The notes under the pieces were generated by a model. The model saw only the letters and a list, made by a program, of their open reading frames with translations. It did not search any database and was not told where the DNA came from. A program made the translations under genes and the position numbers. Below, one piece after another: positions 17,080-26,360 of a stretch of 64,000 bases of DNA. The stretch covers positions 3,038,001 to 3,102,000 of the forward strand of contig NZ_CACVAN010000001.1 in assembly GCF_902726655.1 (NCBI RefSeq), read 5' to 3'. Numbering within the stretch: the stretch's first letter is position 1; each line of letters opens with the position of its first letter. The DNA is from Virgibacillus ihumii (lineage in GTDB: Bacteria > Bacillota > Bacilli > Bacillales > Amphibacillaceae).

Positions 17080-18486
17080 ATGGAAATATATGTAGTGAAA
17101 AGTGGTGATACACTTTGGTTGATTGCCCAAAGGTTTGGTGTGGACATCAACCAGGTTTCGCTGGCGAATGATTTGGATAATCCCAATCAGCTTGTAGTCG
17201 GTCAGTCTCTGGTTATTCCCGAACCCGGCCGTGAATATGTCGTTCAGAGCGGTGATACGTTAGTACGAATTGCGGCAATGTTTGATGTGACCGTTCAGGA
17301 ACTTGCTGAAGCAAACAACATAACTTCCGGAATTATTTATGTCGGTCAGATGCTGGAGCTTCCTTATTTTATGCATACAGTTAATCCGGGTGAAACAATT
17401 TGGTCGATTGCTCAACGTTATGGTACTTCTGTTGACGCGATATTTCAAGCAAATGATATGGCAGAGCCTGGACTGATTTATCCAGGCCAGAATATCCGAA
17501 TCCCGGCACCCGATCGGCCAATAACCGAGGTCAATGCATATACGACACAGTTTGGTGAACAAAGCAGGCCAACTATACTTGCTCTGGGGCGGAATTTCAC
17601 CTACTTGTCACCATTTTCGTACCACGTAAATGCAGATGGCACACTTCAGGCAATACAGGAGACACCAGCTCTGGAAGCGGCACATGAAACGAATACAGCG
17701 CCATTGCTTGTGGTGACGAACTTCATGGAAGGAGAGTTCAGTTCCGACCTGGCCGCAGCAATTTTACGGAATCCGGATGTGCAGGATACGTTAATCACTA
17801 ATTTACTGGAAATTATGAACTCAAAAGGATATGCAGGGGTTAATTTTGACTTCGAGTATGTGTATCCGGAAGACCGGGAGAATTATAATAATTTTTTACG
17901 AAGAGTTGTTGAACGCCTGCATCCGGAATATCTGGTTTCCACTGCCCTGGCACCTAAGGAAAGTGCTGACCAGCCGGGACTGTTGTACGAAGCGCATGAT
18001 TATCAGACACAGGGTGAAATAGTTGATTTTATTGTTGTAATGACATATGAATGGGGCTGGGCAGGCGGTGAGCCGTGGGCAATCGCACCAATAAATGAGG
18101 TCCGTGATGTATTGGATTTTGCTGTAACGGTCATCCCTCCCGAAAAAATTATGATGGGTGTACCACTGTACGGACGCGATTGGAATATCCCATGGGTGGA
18201 AGGAACCACTGCACAGACAATCAGTCCTCAGGAAGCGGTGCAGCTTGCCGTACAGCATGGCGTACCGATTGAATACAACGAGGAATACCAGGCGCCATTT
18301 TTCCATTATACTGATGAAACCGGACAGCGACATGAGGTGTGGTTTGAGGATGCCCGCAGCATGCAAGCTAAATATGATTTGATCAAGGAATACAACCTGC
18401 GTGGCCCAAGCTACTGGGTACTGGGTAATGCCTTCCCGCAAAACTGGGCGGTTCTGCAGGATAACTTTTCTGTACGGAAATTATAA
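17080..18486 (+). CDS. LysM-GH18 spore peptidoglycan hydrolase (SleL/YaaH family)
   Basis: A 468-residue protein with three LysM modules (residues about 1-47, 50-95 and 98-145, each with GDTLW/GDTLV/GETIW and an IPxP or LP end) followed by a GH18 barrel. GVNFDFEYV holds the catalytic Asp and Glu. This is the layout of YaaH and SleL, N-acetylglucosaminidases acting on spore cortex muramic-lactam peptidoglycan during germination. There is no signal peptide, normal for proteins made in the mother cell and placed on the spore. The ATG at 17080 is 5 nt after GGAGGAG. Confidence 0.9.
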   Translation: MEIYVVKSGDTLWLIAQRFGVDINQVSLANDLDNPNQLVVGQSLVIPEPGREYVVQSGDTLVRIAAMFDVTVQELAEANNITSGIIYVGQMLELPYFMHTVNPGETIWSIAQRYGTSVDAIFQANDMAEPGLIYPGQNIRIPAPDRPITEVNAYTTQFGEQSRPTILALGRNFTYLSPFSYHVNADGTLQAIQETPALEAAHETNTAPLLVVTNFMEGEFSSDLAAAILRNPDVQDTLITNLLEIMNSKGYAGVNFDFEYVYPEDRENYNNFLRRVVERLHPEYLVSTALAPKESADQPGLLYEAHDYQTQGEIVDFIVVMTYEWGWAGGEPWAIAPINEVRDVLDFAVTVIPPEKIMMGVPLYGRDWNIPWVEGTTAQTISPQEAVQLAVQHGVPIEYNEEYQAPFFHYTDETGQRHEVWFEDARSMQAKYDLIKEYNLRGPSYWVLGNAFPQNWAVLQDNFSVRKL

Positions 18487-18611
18487 TGACTCCGAAAAAT
18501 CACCTCTGATACGACTGATATTGGGGGTGTTCTTTTATTTCGTATTTAGTTGCAGCCCCATGCTCGGAGGTTGATATGCGAAGTTCACAGGCAAAATGCT
18601 ACGGGGAAAAC

Positions 18612-19058
18612 TTAAATCAATTCCTCAAGTTTACTCCGGAAAAGTTCCGTGAATTTCTGTTCATCTTCAGAGGTGAATGCTTTCGGTCCCTTGGTACGCT
18701 TGCCGCTTTTACGTGCCATTGCGCTTAAATAGCGTGTCTGCAGGAGCTGATCGATATTGTCGTTCGTGTATGCAAACCCCTTGTGATGCAGGACAGTACA
18801 CCCTTTTGCCAGTCCAAGTGAAGCCAGTCCGTAGTCTTGGGTGATAATTATATCGCCGCTTCCGGCTAACTTCATAATCCGGTAATCCGCGGCTTCAGCA
18901 CCGGTATCAACGTAAATCGTCTCAACACCAGGCTGCTCATCATTAGGGGAAAAGTGGGCAAAGCTCTTGACGATAACCACAGGCACCTGGTAATCCGCAG
19001 CAATCTCAATAATGACATCCTTTACCGGACAGGCATCTGCATCCACGTAAATCTTCAA
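18612..19058 (-). CDS. yqxD: YaiI/YqxD family protein (DUF188)
   Basis: A 148-residue protein of the UPF0178/DUF188 family. [13 protein letters not shown] at the start and the internal [12 protein letters not shown] carry the conserved acidic residues of this PIN-like fold, while [12 protein letters not shown] is the basic tail. Function in Bacillus is unassigned. The TTG at 19058 gives the family N-terminus and is 7 nt after GGAGGG; the longer frame to 19157 would run through the terminator of the next gene. Confidence 0.85.
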   Translation of the reverse strand: MKIYVDADACPVKDVIIEIAADYQVPVVIVKSFAHFSPNDEQPGVETIYVDTGAEAADYRIMKLAGSGDIIITQDYGLASLGLAKGCTVLHHKGFAYTNDNIDQLLQTRYLSAMARKSGKRTKGPKAFTSEDEQKFTELFRSKLEELI

Positions 19059-19149
19059 CACGAATCCCTCCAATCTTTTACAGGCTATTGTAGCAAATAA
19101 GATAAGGACAGACCATTTTCTATGAATGACTGGCTTTCTTGGATCCATT

Positions 19150-19187
19150 GAAAACATACCGCTTCAACTTGCAGGAGCGGTATGTTT
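19150..19187 (-). terminator. Terminator of maa
   Basis: A perfect 12-bp stem AAACATACCGCT / AGCGGTATGTTT with a 14-nt loop, 3 bp after the maa stop, followed by TTC on the minus strand. Confidence 0.7.
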
Positions 19188-19190
19188 CAA

Positions 19191-19751
19191 TTAAACATCC
19201 AATTTTTTAATAATCTTAGCCGGATTTCCGCCAACGACAACATTATCGGGAACGTCTTTTGTGATAACAGCACCCGAAGCAATTACCGCATTATGTCCAA
19301 TTGTCACACCTGGATTGATGACTGCACTGCCCCCGATCCAGACATTATCCCCGATGGTTACCGGTTTTCCATATTCCTTTCCTGCTATCCGCTCGTACGA
19401 GTTTAGTGGATGTGTTGCGGTATAGATATGAACCCCCGGGGCCATCATGCAATTGTTACCTATTCGTACCTGACAGACATCGAGAATGACACAGTTAAAG
19501 TTCGCATAAAAGTTTTCCCCGACATGTATGTTGTATCCGTAATCACAGTGAAAGGCAGGCTCAACTTCGATGTTTTTGCCAGTAGACCCAAAAAGCTCTC
19601 TGAGTAATTCGTGGTGTCGTTCACTCTCGGTTTCATTTGTTCTGTTTAATAGTCTGGTCAGTCTCCGTGCGTTTTTACGTTCCTCTACCAATACAGCGTC
19701 TTCTGGATTATATAATTCTTCATTCAGCATTTTTTCTTTTTCCGTAAACAA
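19191..19751 (-). CDS. maa: Maltose O-acetyltransferase-like protein
   Basis: A 186-residue left-handed beta-helix acetyltransferase. [17 protein letters not shown] at the start is the Maa/LacA domain, followed by hexapeptide turns: [18 protein letters not shown] (with the catalytic His), [34 protein letters not shown]. It acetylates sugars such as maltose or galactosides with acetyl-CoA, as a detoxification reaction. The TTG start at 19751 has GGAGGG 7 nt upstream. Single gene. Confidence 0.87.
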   Translation of the reverse strand: MFTEKEKMLNEELYNPEDAVLVEERKNARRLTRLLNRTNETESERHHELLRELFGSTGKNIEVEPAFHCDYGYNIHVGENFYANFNCVILDVCQVRIGNNCMMAPGVHIYTATHPLNSYERIAGKEYGKPVTIGDNVWIGGSAVINPGVTIGHNAVIASGAVITKDVPDNVVVGGNPAKIIKKLDV

Positions 19752-20013
19752 AGGGATTCCCTCCTAATTGGCGCAGTTGCTTGTATATCCTATTCATCAT
19801 AAAATAAAATTAAAGCAAATACCAATCGGGAAGAGAAACGTGTATGGGGGGAGGTGGTGAAGCACAGGGGAAAATGAAGCGGGCATACGATGTGGTTGAG
19901 AAGAAAACTTCACTACTTTGCACAAAAGAAGCCGTTTTGCAGGACCTTCCTATTTTGATATTATTACCGGGGGATTTTTGTTATAATAGTATTAATTAAG
20001 GGAGGCGTAACGG

Positions 20014-20832
20014 TTGAGTGAAGCAAAGAAACTTGAAAAAGATGCGATGCATATTCTGAAACTGACAAGCAGAACGTTCTACATACCGATAACATTGCTG
20101 AAGCCGGTATTGAAAAAAACAGTCGGTTCGGCATATTTGTGCATGCGGGCAATTGATGAAATAGAAGATCATGAGGAGTTGGATAAAGAAACAAAAACAT
20201 CGCTGCTCCGGTCAACTAAAATTCTGCTGCAAAATGAATTTGATCAGGATGCATATCGTGAATTGCTGAAGCCGTACGAAAAGCTCCTGCCGGAAGTTAC
20301 ACTCAGGCTTGGTGATTGGCTTGAAGTTTGCCCTGAAAGTATCGTCGAACAGGTTAAGAAATCGACCAGCGTCATGGCCGGCGGAATGGCCGACTGGGCA
20401 GAAAAGGGATGGAAAGTGAAAACGAAAGAAGATCTGGATGATTATACATATTATGTTGCCGGATTGGTTGGTGTCATGCTTTCTGATATTTGGGAATGGT
20501 ATGACGGCACCACGACTGACCGTGATTTGGCTATTGGATATGGCCGTGGACTTCAGGCGGTCAATATTTTGCGGAATCAGGATGAAGACAGTGAGCGTGG
20601 TGTAAATTTTGTTCCAGATGGCTGGAGCCGTGATGATATGTTCCATTACACGGAAAATAATCTTGGCAAAGCAGATGAATATATGAAAGATATTAATACC
20701 CGTACCATTAAAGTATTCTGCCGGATCCCGCTTGCTTTGGCAAAACGGACGGTTAAGGCATTGAAGGAAGGCCGGGAAAAAATATCACGTAATGAAGTGG
20801 AAACGATTGTGGAAGATATTAAAGAAAAATAA
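20014..20832 (+). CDS. Squalene/phytoene synthase family protein (YisP-like)
   Basis: A 272-residue all-helical isoprenoid enzyme. The first aspartate-rich motif is DEIED near residue 46 and the second region NILRNQDEDSERG near 189. The family joins or hydrolyses farnesyl or geranylgeranyl diphosphate; B. subtilis YisP is a farnesyl diphosphatase involved in membrane raft and biofilm formation. No carotenoid desaturase or hopene cyclase gene is adjacent, so a YisP-like role fits better than carotenoid synthesis. The TTG start at 20014 has GGGAGGCG upstream and a TATAAT box lies about 32 nt before it. Confidence 0.85.
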   Translation: MSEAKKLEKDAMHILKLTSRTFYIPITLLKPVLKKTVGSAYLCMRAIDEIEDHEELDKETKTSLLRSTKILLQNEFDQDAYRELLKPYEKLLPEVTLRLGDWLEVCPESIVEQVKKSTSVMAGGMADWAEKGWKVKTKEDLDDYTYYVAGLVGVMLSDIWEWYDGTTTDRDLAIGYGRGLQAVNILRNQDEDSERGVNFVPDGWSRDDMFHYTENNLGKADEYMKDINTRTIKVFCRIPLALAKRTVKALKEGREKISRNEVETIVEDIKEK

Positions 20833-20850
20833 TTGAAAAGTTGTTGATTT

Positions 20851-20890
20851 GTAAGAGAGACTGCTTTGATGCGGTCTCTCTTACTATTTA
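20851..20890. terminator. Bidirectional terminator
   Basis: Stem GTAAGAGAGAC / GTCTCTCTTAC around TGCTTTGATGCG between the convergent synthase and small membrane protein genes. Confidence 0.75.
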
Positions 20891-20892
20891 GT

Positions 20893-21081
20893 TCAGTGCT
20901 TATTCAGCAGGGTTTTGACGCCCAGCACCAGGATAGCTATGGCGAATACAATCATTGTCAGCCCGCCGATTAACCCAAGTACATCTGCTATTGCCTGGGT
21001 GATGACCGCCGATGTCGGTATAAGGGTAAGTGCGTAACCCGCGACGATGCTGGCCAAATATACAAAAACCAAATCTCTCAT
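20893..21081 (-). CDS. Small two-helix membrane protein
   Basis: A 62-residue protein with two hydrophobic segments (about 5-24 and 32-55), the second GLIGGLTMIVFAIAILVLGV. CAGGAGG precedes the ATG at normal spacing, so it is a likely real gene. Family not recognised. Confidence 0.65.
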   Translation of the reverse strand: MRDLVFVYLASIVAGYALTLIPTSAVITQAIADVLGLIGGLTMIVFAIAILVLGVKTLLNKH

Positions 21082-21208
21082 TTTATAATACCTCCTGTTA
21101 AAAAGTCTTTCATATTACGATATGGCCGGATGTCCAATTTTGTATGGGCAGCAGTAATACTTCATATTTTGAATCTGTTGTGGAAAGGTAGACATATGGA
21201 GGTGAAAT

Positions 21209-21643
21209 ATGAAAAAAATAATGCTGGTTACGCTGGCGCTTTTATTATTTGGAACAACAGCAGGATCGGTTCGTGCAGGTTCAGTTGAATGCCCAGAACC
21301 GAGTGATTTGGAAGAAACATCTATGGACGATGAAAAGGAACTAAGGAAAGCACTGGAAAAGATTATTCCAAAAGTTTATGCCCAAGGCGATGACGCTGAC
21401 ATGTACAGTGAATGGAAAATCATCACTGCAAAGTCTTTTCCAAAAACGGTTGGAGACAATCACAATGAAGTTTACTATGAAATGGCCATTAATTTTTGCG
21501 GTAAAGATGTTGCTGAAAAGTCATGGCTGGTCAGGATTCATTTTCCGAAATGGGAAGGGAAAAGTGCCAGCAATGCAGAAGGTCAAATTTTCCTTGCCAA
21601 AAATAAAGAAAAAGGTTGGTTTGTCTGGTTCCGATATCATTAA
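21209..21643 (+). CDS. Hypothetical secreted protein
   Basis: A 144-residue protein with a clear signal peptide: MKK, a hydrophobic stretch to about residue 19 and likely cleavage after VRA (residue 23). The mature part has two cysteines, a helical acidic section (DDEKELRKALEKIIPKVYAQ) and a beta-rich C-terminus ending WFVWFRYH. I do not recognise a family. GGAGGTG precedes the ATG and a strong terminator follows. Confidence 0.65.
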   Translation: MKKIMLVTLALLLFGTTAGSVRAGSVECPEPSDLEETSMDDEKELRKALEKIIPKVYAQGDDADMYSEWKIITAKSFPKTVGDNHNEVYYEMAINFCGKDVAEKSWLVRIHFPKWEGKSASNAEGQIFLAKNKEKGWFVWFRYH

Positions 21644-21655
21644 TTATTATGGGAT

Positions 21656-21697
21656 ACCACTATCCAATTCAAATAAGGGATAGTGGTTATTTTTTTG
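21656..21697 (+). terminator. Terminator of the secreted-protein gene
   Basis: Perfect 10-bp stem ACCACTATCC / GGATAGTGGT with a 12-nt loop, followed by TATTTTTTT. Confidence 0.85.
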
Positions 21698-21765
21698 CAG
21701 TTTAACACATCTTTCGTACTGTACAACCAGTCTTGGCAATGAAAAAAGTTTTTCAATAAAATGTA

Positions 21766-21796
21766 TTGACTCTAACGTTACGTTATACTTTATAGT
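21766..21796 (+). promoter_or_regulatory. MerR-type promoter of mta with 19-bp spacer
   Basis: TTGACT (21766-21771) and TATAGT (21791-21796) are separated by 19 bp, the over-long spacing that MerR-family activators untwist. The near-palindrome TAACGTTACGTTA lies in the spacer, where a MerR dimer would bind. The mta start follows 25 bp later, so this is probably an autoregulated promoter. Confidence 0.8.
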
Positions 21797-21821
21797 AACA
21801 ATTGAAGGGAGGTTGCACTGA

Positions 21822-22562
21822 ATGAAAGTAAAAGAGGTTGCCAACTTGGTCGGTATCAGTGTGCGCACACTGCATCATTATGATGAAATTGGATTACTGA
21901 CCTCGGAAGAGACAACCGAATCCGGTTATCGAATTTACTCCGTTAATGATTTGGAAACATTGCAGCAAATATTATTTTTTAAAGAACTCGGCTTCCCTTT
22001 GAAAAAGATAAAAGAAATTATCGGCAGTCCCTCATTTGACAGGCAGGAAGCGCTGGAGATGCACCGTAACCTACTGTTGGAGAAACGAAACAGACTCGAC
22101 AAAATGATTGCGACGGTTGATAAGACCATTCAAGATATGAAAGGAGAGATTAAAATGAGCAATAAAGAAAAATTTGAAGGCTTTGATTTCAGTCATAACC
22201 CATACGAACAGGAAGCACGTGAACGCTGGGGCGATAAAGCTGTTGATGAATCGAACGCCAAAATCAATAGCATGTCCCAAGATGAGAAAAAAGCATTCGG
22301 AGATGAATTCAATGCCATCTATAGAGACCTGGCAGCAATTCGTCATGAAGCACCGGATTCTGACGTAGCTCAGGAAGGTATTGAAAAATGGTACCATTTC
22401 CTGAATAGAATGGGCAGCTATTCCCTGGATGCTTTCAAAGGACTCGGGCAAATGTATGTGGATGATGAACGTTTCACTAAGAACATCGACCAGTTTGGCG
22501 ACGGGCTTGCAGTGTTCATGCGTGATGCGATGGCTGTTTATGCTGATCGGCATAAAAAGTAG
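21822..22562 (+). CDS. mta: MerR-family multidrug-responsive activator, Mta/TipA type
   Basis: A 246-residue activator. Residues 1-70 are the MerR winged helix ([17 protein letters not shown]), 75-110 the dimerisation coiled coil, and 118-246 a TipAS drug-binding domain. Mta of B. subtilis activates its own gene and multidrug exporters such as bmr and blt. GGGAGG precedes the ATG, and the promoter above has the MerR geometry. No exporter is adjacent, so the targets lie elsewhere. Confidence 0.88.
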   Translation: MKVKEVANLVGISVRTLHHYDEIGLLTSEETTESGYRIYSVNDLETLQQILFFKELGFPLKKIKEIIGSPSFDRQEALEMHRNLLLEKRNRLDKMIATVDKTIQDMKGEIKMSNKEKFEGFDFSHNPYEQEARERWGDKAVDESNAKINSMSQDEKKAFGDEFNAIYRDLAAIRHEAPDSDVAQEGIEKWYHFLNRMGSYSLDAFKGLGQMYVDDERFTKNIDQFGDGLAVFMRDAMAVYADRHKK

Positions 22563-22591
22563 TCTTCACTCTATAAATCGTATTGAAAAGA

Positions 22592-22633
22592 AAAAAAGTG
22601 GCATCTTTTTAAAAATGGATGCCACTTTTTTGG
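22592..22633. terminator. Terminator after mta
   Basis: Perfect 14-bp stem AAAAAAGTGGCATC / GATGCCACTTTTTT, usable on both strands between mta and the convergent thiE. Confidence 0.85.
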
Positions 22634-22729
22634 TGTTTGGTACGATAATATTAATGAAGAGGTGATTTCCGAAATAACAAGAATTTTCCGCACAAACTCT
22701 ATGACCCAATGATTTGCGAATTCATTTGG

Positions 22730-23335
22730 CTAAAGCCGCTGCACTGCCGCATTAATATCTGTTGCCTTCGTTACAGCCGAGATCACTGCAACACCATCCG
22801 CCCCGGCATCCATTACCGAAGCAGCGTTATTTTCATTGATTCCGCCAATACCTACAATCGGTTTGTCCGGATATTCCCTGCGAAGCTGCTCAATCCACTC
22901 TGGACCAACAGGCATTTTCGCATCCTTCTTGGAAGAGGTGTGGAACATGGGACCAGCTCCAAGGTAATCTGCCAGGTGAATCGGGCTTGAGCTTACTTCT
23001 GACTGGTTGGAGACAGAAAGGCCAAGAAATTTATCGGGAAACGTCTCCCGCACTTGTTGAGCGTCCTGATCATCCTGTCCGACGTGGATTCCGTCAGCTT
23101 CCAATGGCTCCACTAAGTTGAGATCATCATTAACAATAAATGGTATGTCATAACGGGAGCACATCAATCGCAATTTTAATCCGAGCCTTAGCTTGGCATT
23201 GCCGGTCAGGGCGTCGCTGCCCTTTTCCCGGAATTGGAATACGGTGATACCTGCGTCAATTGCAGCTCCCAATATTTTGACAGGATCTTCATCACAATTT
23301 TGACTGCCCATAATCAGGTATTTTCGAAGATTCAT
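22730..23335 (-). CDS. thiE: Thiamin-phosphate synthase
   Basis: A 201-residue TIM barrel that joins HMP pyrophosphate and hydroxyethylthiazole phosphate to thiamin phosphate. FQFREKGSDA, FIVNDDLNLVEPLEADGIHV, GLSVSNQSE, GAGPMFHTSSKKDA and IVGIGGINENN match ThiE active-site segments; the TxTK motif reads TSSK. It is the last gene of the thiamin salvage operon, starting 3 bp after thiM. Confidence 0.93.
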   Translation of the reverse strand: MNLRKYLIMGSQNCDEDPVKILGAAIDAGITVFQFREKGSDALTGNAKLRLGLKLRLMCSRYDIPFIVNDDLNLVEPLEADGIHVGQDDQDAQQVRETFPDKFLGLSVSNQSEVSSSPIHLADYLGAGPMFHTSSKKDAKMPVGPEWIEQLRREYPDKPIVGIGGINENNAASVMDAGADGVAVISAVTKATDINAAVQRL

Positions 23336-23338
23336 AAA

Positions 23339-24109
23339 CTAAATCCTTTCCAATTTGTTAGTTTCGAGTGACAAGGCATCAATAAATCGCGGCAGAAACG
23401 TTCCTGGTCCATTTACTTCCAGTCCATTGGCGGCAAATTCTGCAGCCAATCCGTAAAACCGAAGCGCAGTGTGTGCCTGTTGATCAATTGAATCGTCTGT
23501 TGTCAGGCAGGCTGTTAGAATAGATCCGAGCAAACAGCCGGCACCGGTTATTTTTCCAAGGATTGGGTTGCCGGTGTCATTGTAGAGAATCTTCTCACCG
23601 CTGCAAATGACATCGGTTTTTCCGGTGACAATTGCGGTGGTTTGATAGGTTTTCGCAACTTTTAAGGCAATATCGTCGGCATTTCCATCACCCAATGATT
23701 CAACTCCTTTTGTCTCCCAGGGAATTTGCACAAGGTGGGCGAGTTCACCGGCGTTCCCTTTAATGACGTCAGGCTGAATTTCGTTTAAGATCCTTTTTAC
23801 TGCATCCGTGCGAAATGGAGTGGCTGCAACTCCAACTGGATCAAGTACAACCGGAATTCCCTTTTTATTAGCTGTCTTACCGGCTGCAATCATTGCCGGG
23901 ATTTCCGGTGCAGTTATTGTTCCAATGTTAATCAGGACACCATCGGCAGCAGAAGCCATATCGTCTGCTTCTTCTTCGGATTTTGCCATAACCGGTGCAC
24001 CGCCAAAGGAGAGCAAACCATTTGCTGTAAAGTTCATAACCACCTGATTTGTCAGATGATGGATTAAAGGCTGCTTTGCCCGTACTTTGTTAATGATTAT
24101 TTTATTCAA
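23339..24109 (-). CDS. thiM: Hydroxyethylthiazole kinase
   Basis: A 256-residue ribokinase-like enzyme phosphorylating 4-methyl-5-hydroxyethylthiazole. PLIHHLTNQVVMNFTAN at the start, VLDPVGVAATPFRT in the middle and GAGCLLGSILTA near the end, with the GxGC catalytic loop, are diagnostic. The TTG start directly follows the thiD stop codon, with AAGGTG 6 nt upstream, so the two are translationally linked. ThiM is purely a salvage enzyme. Confidence 0.93.
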   Translation of the reverse strand: MNKIIINKVRAKQPLIHHLTNQVVMNFTANGLLSFGGAPVMAKSEEEADDMASAADGVLINIGTITAPEIPAMIAAGKTANKKGIPVVLDPVGVAATPFRTDAVKRILNEIQPDVIKGNAGELAHLVQIPWETKGVESLGDGNADDIALKVAKTYQTTAIVTGKTDVICSGEKILYNDTGNPILGKITGAGCLLGSILTACLTTDDSIDQQAHTALRFYGLAAEFAANGLEVNGPGTFLPRFIDALSLETNKLERI

Positions 24110-24913
24110 TTATTTCACCTTTTCCTGGCGCAATGCCCAATGGTTTGTCGGACCGCTCCCATGTCCAAGTGGGAAGGAGTCGCGTATTGCTGCTGTCACA
24201 AAGTTTTTTGCTTTTTCTACAGCTGCAGGTAACGTTTCCCCTCTGCCGATGTATGCTGTAATCGCGGCAGAGTAGGTGCACCCGGTTCCGTGTGTGTGTT
24301 TCGTATCAATCCGCTCCGCTTCAAAGGTGTTTACATTTTCGCCATCATATAAAATATCAACAGCTTTACCTTCCAGATGACCGCCTTTTACTAATGAGGC
24401 ACCAGCACCGTACGTATGGACGATTTCTTTTGCCGCCTTTTGCATGGCTTCTGTACTTTCGATCTTCCATCCGACAATATCTTCTGCTTCCGGCAAATTA
24501 GGTGTTATCAGCGTTGTCATTGGCAGTAGCTTTTCTCTCAAATAGCGGCGGGCGTCTCTGGCAATTAAAGGATCACCGCTTTTGGCAACCATGACCGGAT
24601 CCATAATAAATGGAGCATCCAAATCGGTTACATTTTTGGCGATTGTCTCCATCATTTCCACCGTGGCAATCATTCCGGTTTTGAATGCGTGAATTGGGAT
24701 GTCGGAAGTAACAGCATTTAGCTGTTCTTTAATCATTCCGACGGGCAGATGGTGAACCTGCTTGACCCCGGTTGTATTCTGAGCAACAACGGATGTAATC
24801 ACAGACATCCCATATGCCTGCAGCTCCTGGAATGTTTTTAAATCGGCCTGAATTCCGGCACCGCCGCTTGGATCAGTGCCTGCGATGGTCAGTACACTTG
24901 GAATATGGTTCAT
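24110..24913 (-). CDS. thiD: Hydroxymethylpyrimidine/phosphomethylpyrimidine kinase
   Basis: A 267-residue ribokinase-like kinase phosphorylating HMP twice to HMP pyrophosphate. VLTIAGTDPSGGAGIQADLK at the N-terminus, FIMDPVMVAKSGDPL and the GTGCTYSAAI anion hole are typical. The ATG at 24913 overlaps the tenA stop (ATGA); the longer frame reaching 24943 would lie inside tenA. Confidence 0.93.
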   Translation of the reverse strand: MNHIPSVLTIAGTDPSGGAGIQADLKTFQELQAYGMSVITSVVAQNTTGVKQVHHLPVGMIKEQLNAVTSDIPIHAFKTGMIATVEMMETIAKNVTDLDAPFIMDPVMVAKSGDPLIARDARRYLREKLLPMTTLITPNLPEAEDIVGWKIESTEAMQKAAKEIVHTYGAGASLVKGGHLEGKAVDILYDGENVNTFEAERIDTKHTHGTGCTYSAAITAYIGRGETLPAAVEKAKNFVTAAIRDSFPLGHGSGPTNHWALRQEKVK

Positions 24914-25599
24914 TTGCTGATCACCGCATCTTTCAACGGCCATTCTTCACACGTATAGGCCATTTCCCAGAATGATAGTTCCAGCTGGCAGCTCTTGCGG
25001 AAAGCTTCTTTCATCTTCTGTTGTTGTTCAAATGAGGAATTTTCGGCAATTTTATCTAGCCGCTCCCGCATTTCCGTTGTTATTTTTCCAACCTCTTCAT
25101 CTGCGTAAAAACTGATCCACTGGTAAAAAGGGTGGTTTTCATTTGGTTGATATTTTTCCATTAGTTCCTGACCGATTTCCAAATACGTCCAGGGACATGG
25201 TAAAAGCGCACACAGCGTTTCACCAAGGCTTCCCAGTTGTGCATGGTACATCATGTGTTTGACATAATGATCGGCTGTTGGTGGAAGCGGGTATCCCTGA
25301 AGTTCATCATATCCGACCCCGATGTGATCGCAAAAATTGTGGTGCGGGTGGATTTCACTGTTCAGTACGAATTGAATCTGCTCATCGAAGAACCGCATAT
25401 CATCACGTAAGTCACATTTCGCGACTGCGATGCCATAAATGCGAATAAACGCATTCAAATATTCAAAATCAGCTTTGATATAGTGGGCAATTGCCTGATC
25501 CGATACATCACCTTTCCCGATTCCATCAACAAACGGATGGTCAAAAATGGCCTGAAATATGTCTTTATTTTCTTCGCGTAAAACTTGTGAAAATGTCAT
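24910..25599 (-). CDS. tenA: Aminopyrimidine aminohydrolase (thiaminase II)
   Basis: A 229-residue all-helical TenA. The catalytic Cys lies in CALLPCPWTYLEIG near residue 137, and the acidic and Tyr ligands in FEYLNAF and FYADEEVG. It hydrolyses aminomethylpyrimidine from degraded thiamin to HMP, feeding ThiD. It is the first gene of the tenA-thiD-thiM-thiE block, behind its own TPP riboswitch, with AAGGAGG 7 nt before the ATG. Confidence 0.92.
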   Translation of the reverse strand: MTFSQVLREENKDIFQAIFDHPFVDGIGKGDVSDQAIAHYIKADFEYLNAFIRIYGIAVAKCDLRDDMRFFDEQIQFVLNSEIHPHHNFCDHIGVGYDELQGYPLPPTADHYVKHMMYHAQLGSLGETLCALLPCPWTYLEIGQELMEKYQPNENHPFYQWISFYADEEVGKITTEMRERLDKIAENSSFEQQQKMKEAFRKSCQLELSFWEMAYTCEEWPLKDAVISK

Positions 25600-25670
25600 G
25601 AAAAATGCCTCCTTGAAATGGTTATGGAAGCTGCCGGGGAATTATTAGAAGGAGATTGTGAGTCCGTAAC

Positions 25671-25755
25671 TACTTCCCTTGCGCAGGAATTATCCTGATC
25701 AGGTTCCAAGGGACAAAGGAATATCCTTTTCTCAGCCAAAACAGCGCCCCCAGCA
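25671..25755 (-). ncRNA. TPP riboswitch upstream of tenA
   Basis: On the minus strand the THI-box runs GGGGGCGC, GGCTGAGA, a variable stem, CCCTTGGAACCTGATC, TAATTCCTGCG and AAGGGAAGTA, matching the TPP aptamer. No terminator hairpin follows before tenA; instead CTCCTT at about 25651 can pair with the AAGGAG of the tenA ribosome site, which suggests translational control (inference). Confidence 0.93.
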
Positions 25756-25769
25756 GTCTTCCGAATTAT

Positions 25770-26258
25770 TTAATTTTCTAGTGATAAATGCCGCTGATTC
25801 ATTTTTGCGACAACAAGCCAGCCGATGCATGCACCGGATACACTGCTGACAAGAAATGATGGGAGAAAAAATAATGCGCCGGCAGAACTACCCATCAAGA
25901 GGTTAGCAATAGGGGCCGAAGCGAGTGCGCCGAGTATCCCTGTTCCAACCGCTTCGCCGAGTGCCGCCATACCTTTTTGGCCCGTTTTTTTATAAAGTGT
26001 TCCGGCTAAAAAAGCACCGATCATGCCGCCGGGAAAAGCGAGCAGTGTACCAAGTCCCAGCATATTCCGGAGCAGACCAATCATGAATGCAATCACTACA
26101 GCCGGACCTGGCCCAAGTGTTACTGCAGCCATCACATTAACGGCGTGCTGAACAGGATAAGCTTTTGCAACACCCGCCGGGAACCAGAGCAACTGGGATC
26201 CGATTACCCCGATCGCAACAAATACAGCCATCGTCGTCATTAATCTGGTTCGGTTCAA
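25770..26258 (-). CDS. thiW: ThiW, predicted thiazole ECF transporter S component
   Basis: A 162-residue membrane protein with about five hydrophobic segments. It lacks ATPase domains, as expected of an energy-coupling-factor substrate subunit that shares a common EcfA-EcfT module. GTLLAFPGGMIGAFLAG and the position behind a TPP riboswitch and before thiamin salvage genes point to ThiW, the predicted thiazole carrier. Its substrate would enter at ThiM. Confidence 0.82.
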   Translation of the reverse strand: MNRTRLMTTMAVFVAIGVIGSQLLWFPAGVAKAYPVQHAVNVMAAVTLGPGPAVVIAFMIGLLRNMLGLGTLLAFPGGMIGAFLAGTLYKKTGQKGMAALGEAVGTGILGALASAPIANLLMGSSAGALFFLPSFLVSSVSGACIGWLVVAKMNQRHLSLEN

Positions 26259-26299
26259 TAAAACCCTCCTTTCATTAGGGGGACTGTTCCTGGGGAAAT

Positions 26300-26332
26300 A
26301 AAAAAGTCAGATCCGGTGAAGGACCTGACTTG
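26300..26332 (-). terminator. Riboswitch-controlled terminator before thiW
   Basis: On the minus strand AAGTCAGGTCC pairs with GGATCTGACTT and is followed by TTTTTA. Its 5' arm TCAGGTCC is also complementary to GGACCTGA inside the TPP aptamer, so aptamer folding and terminator release are mutually exclusive. Confidence 0.88.
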
Positions 26333-26360
26333 AAATAGTCTGCTAGAAAAGAATGCATGT

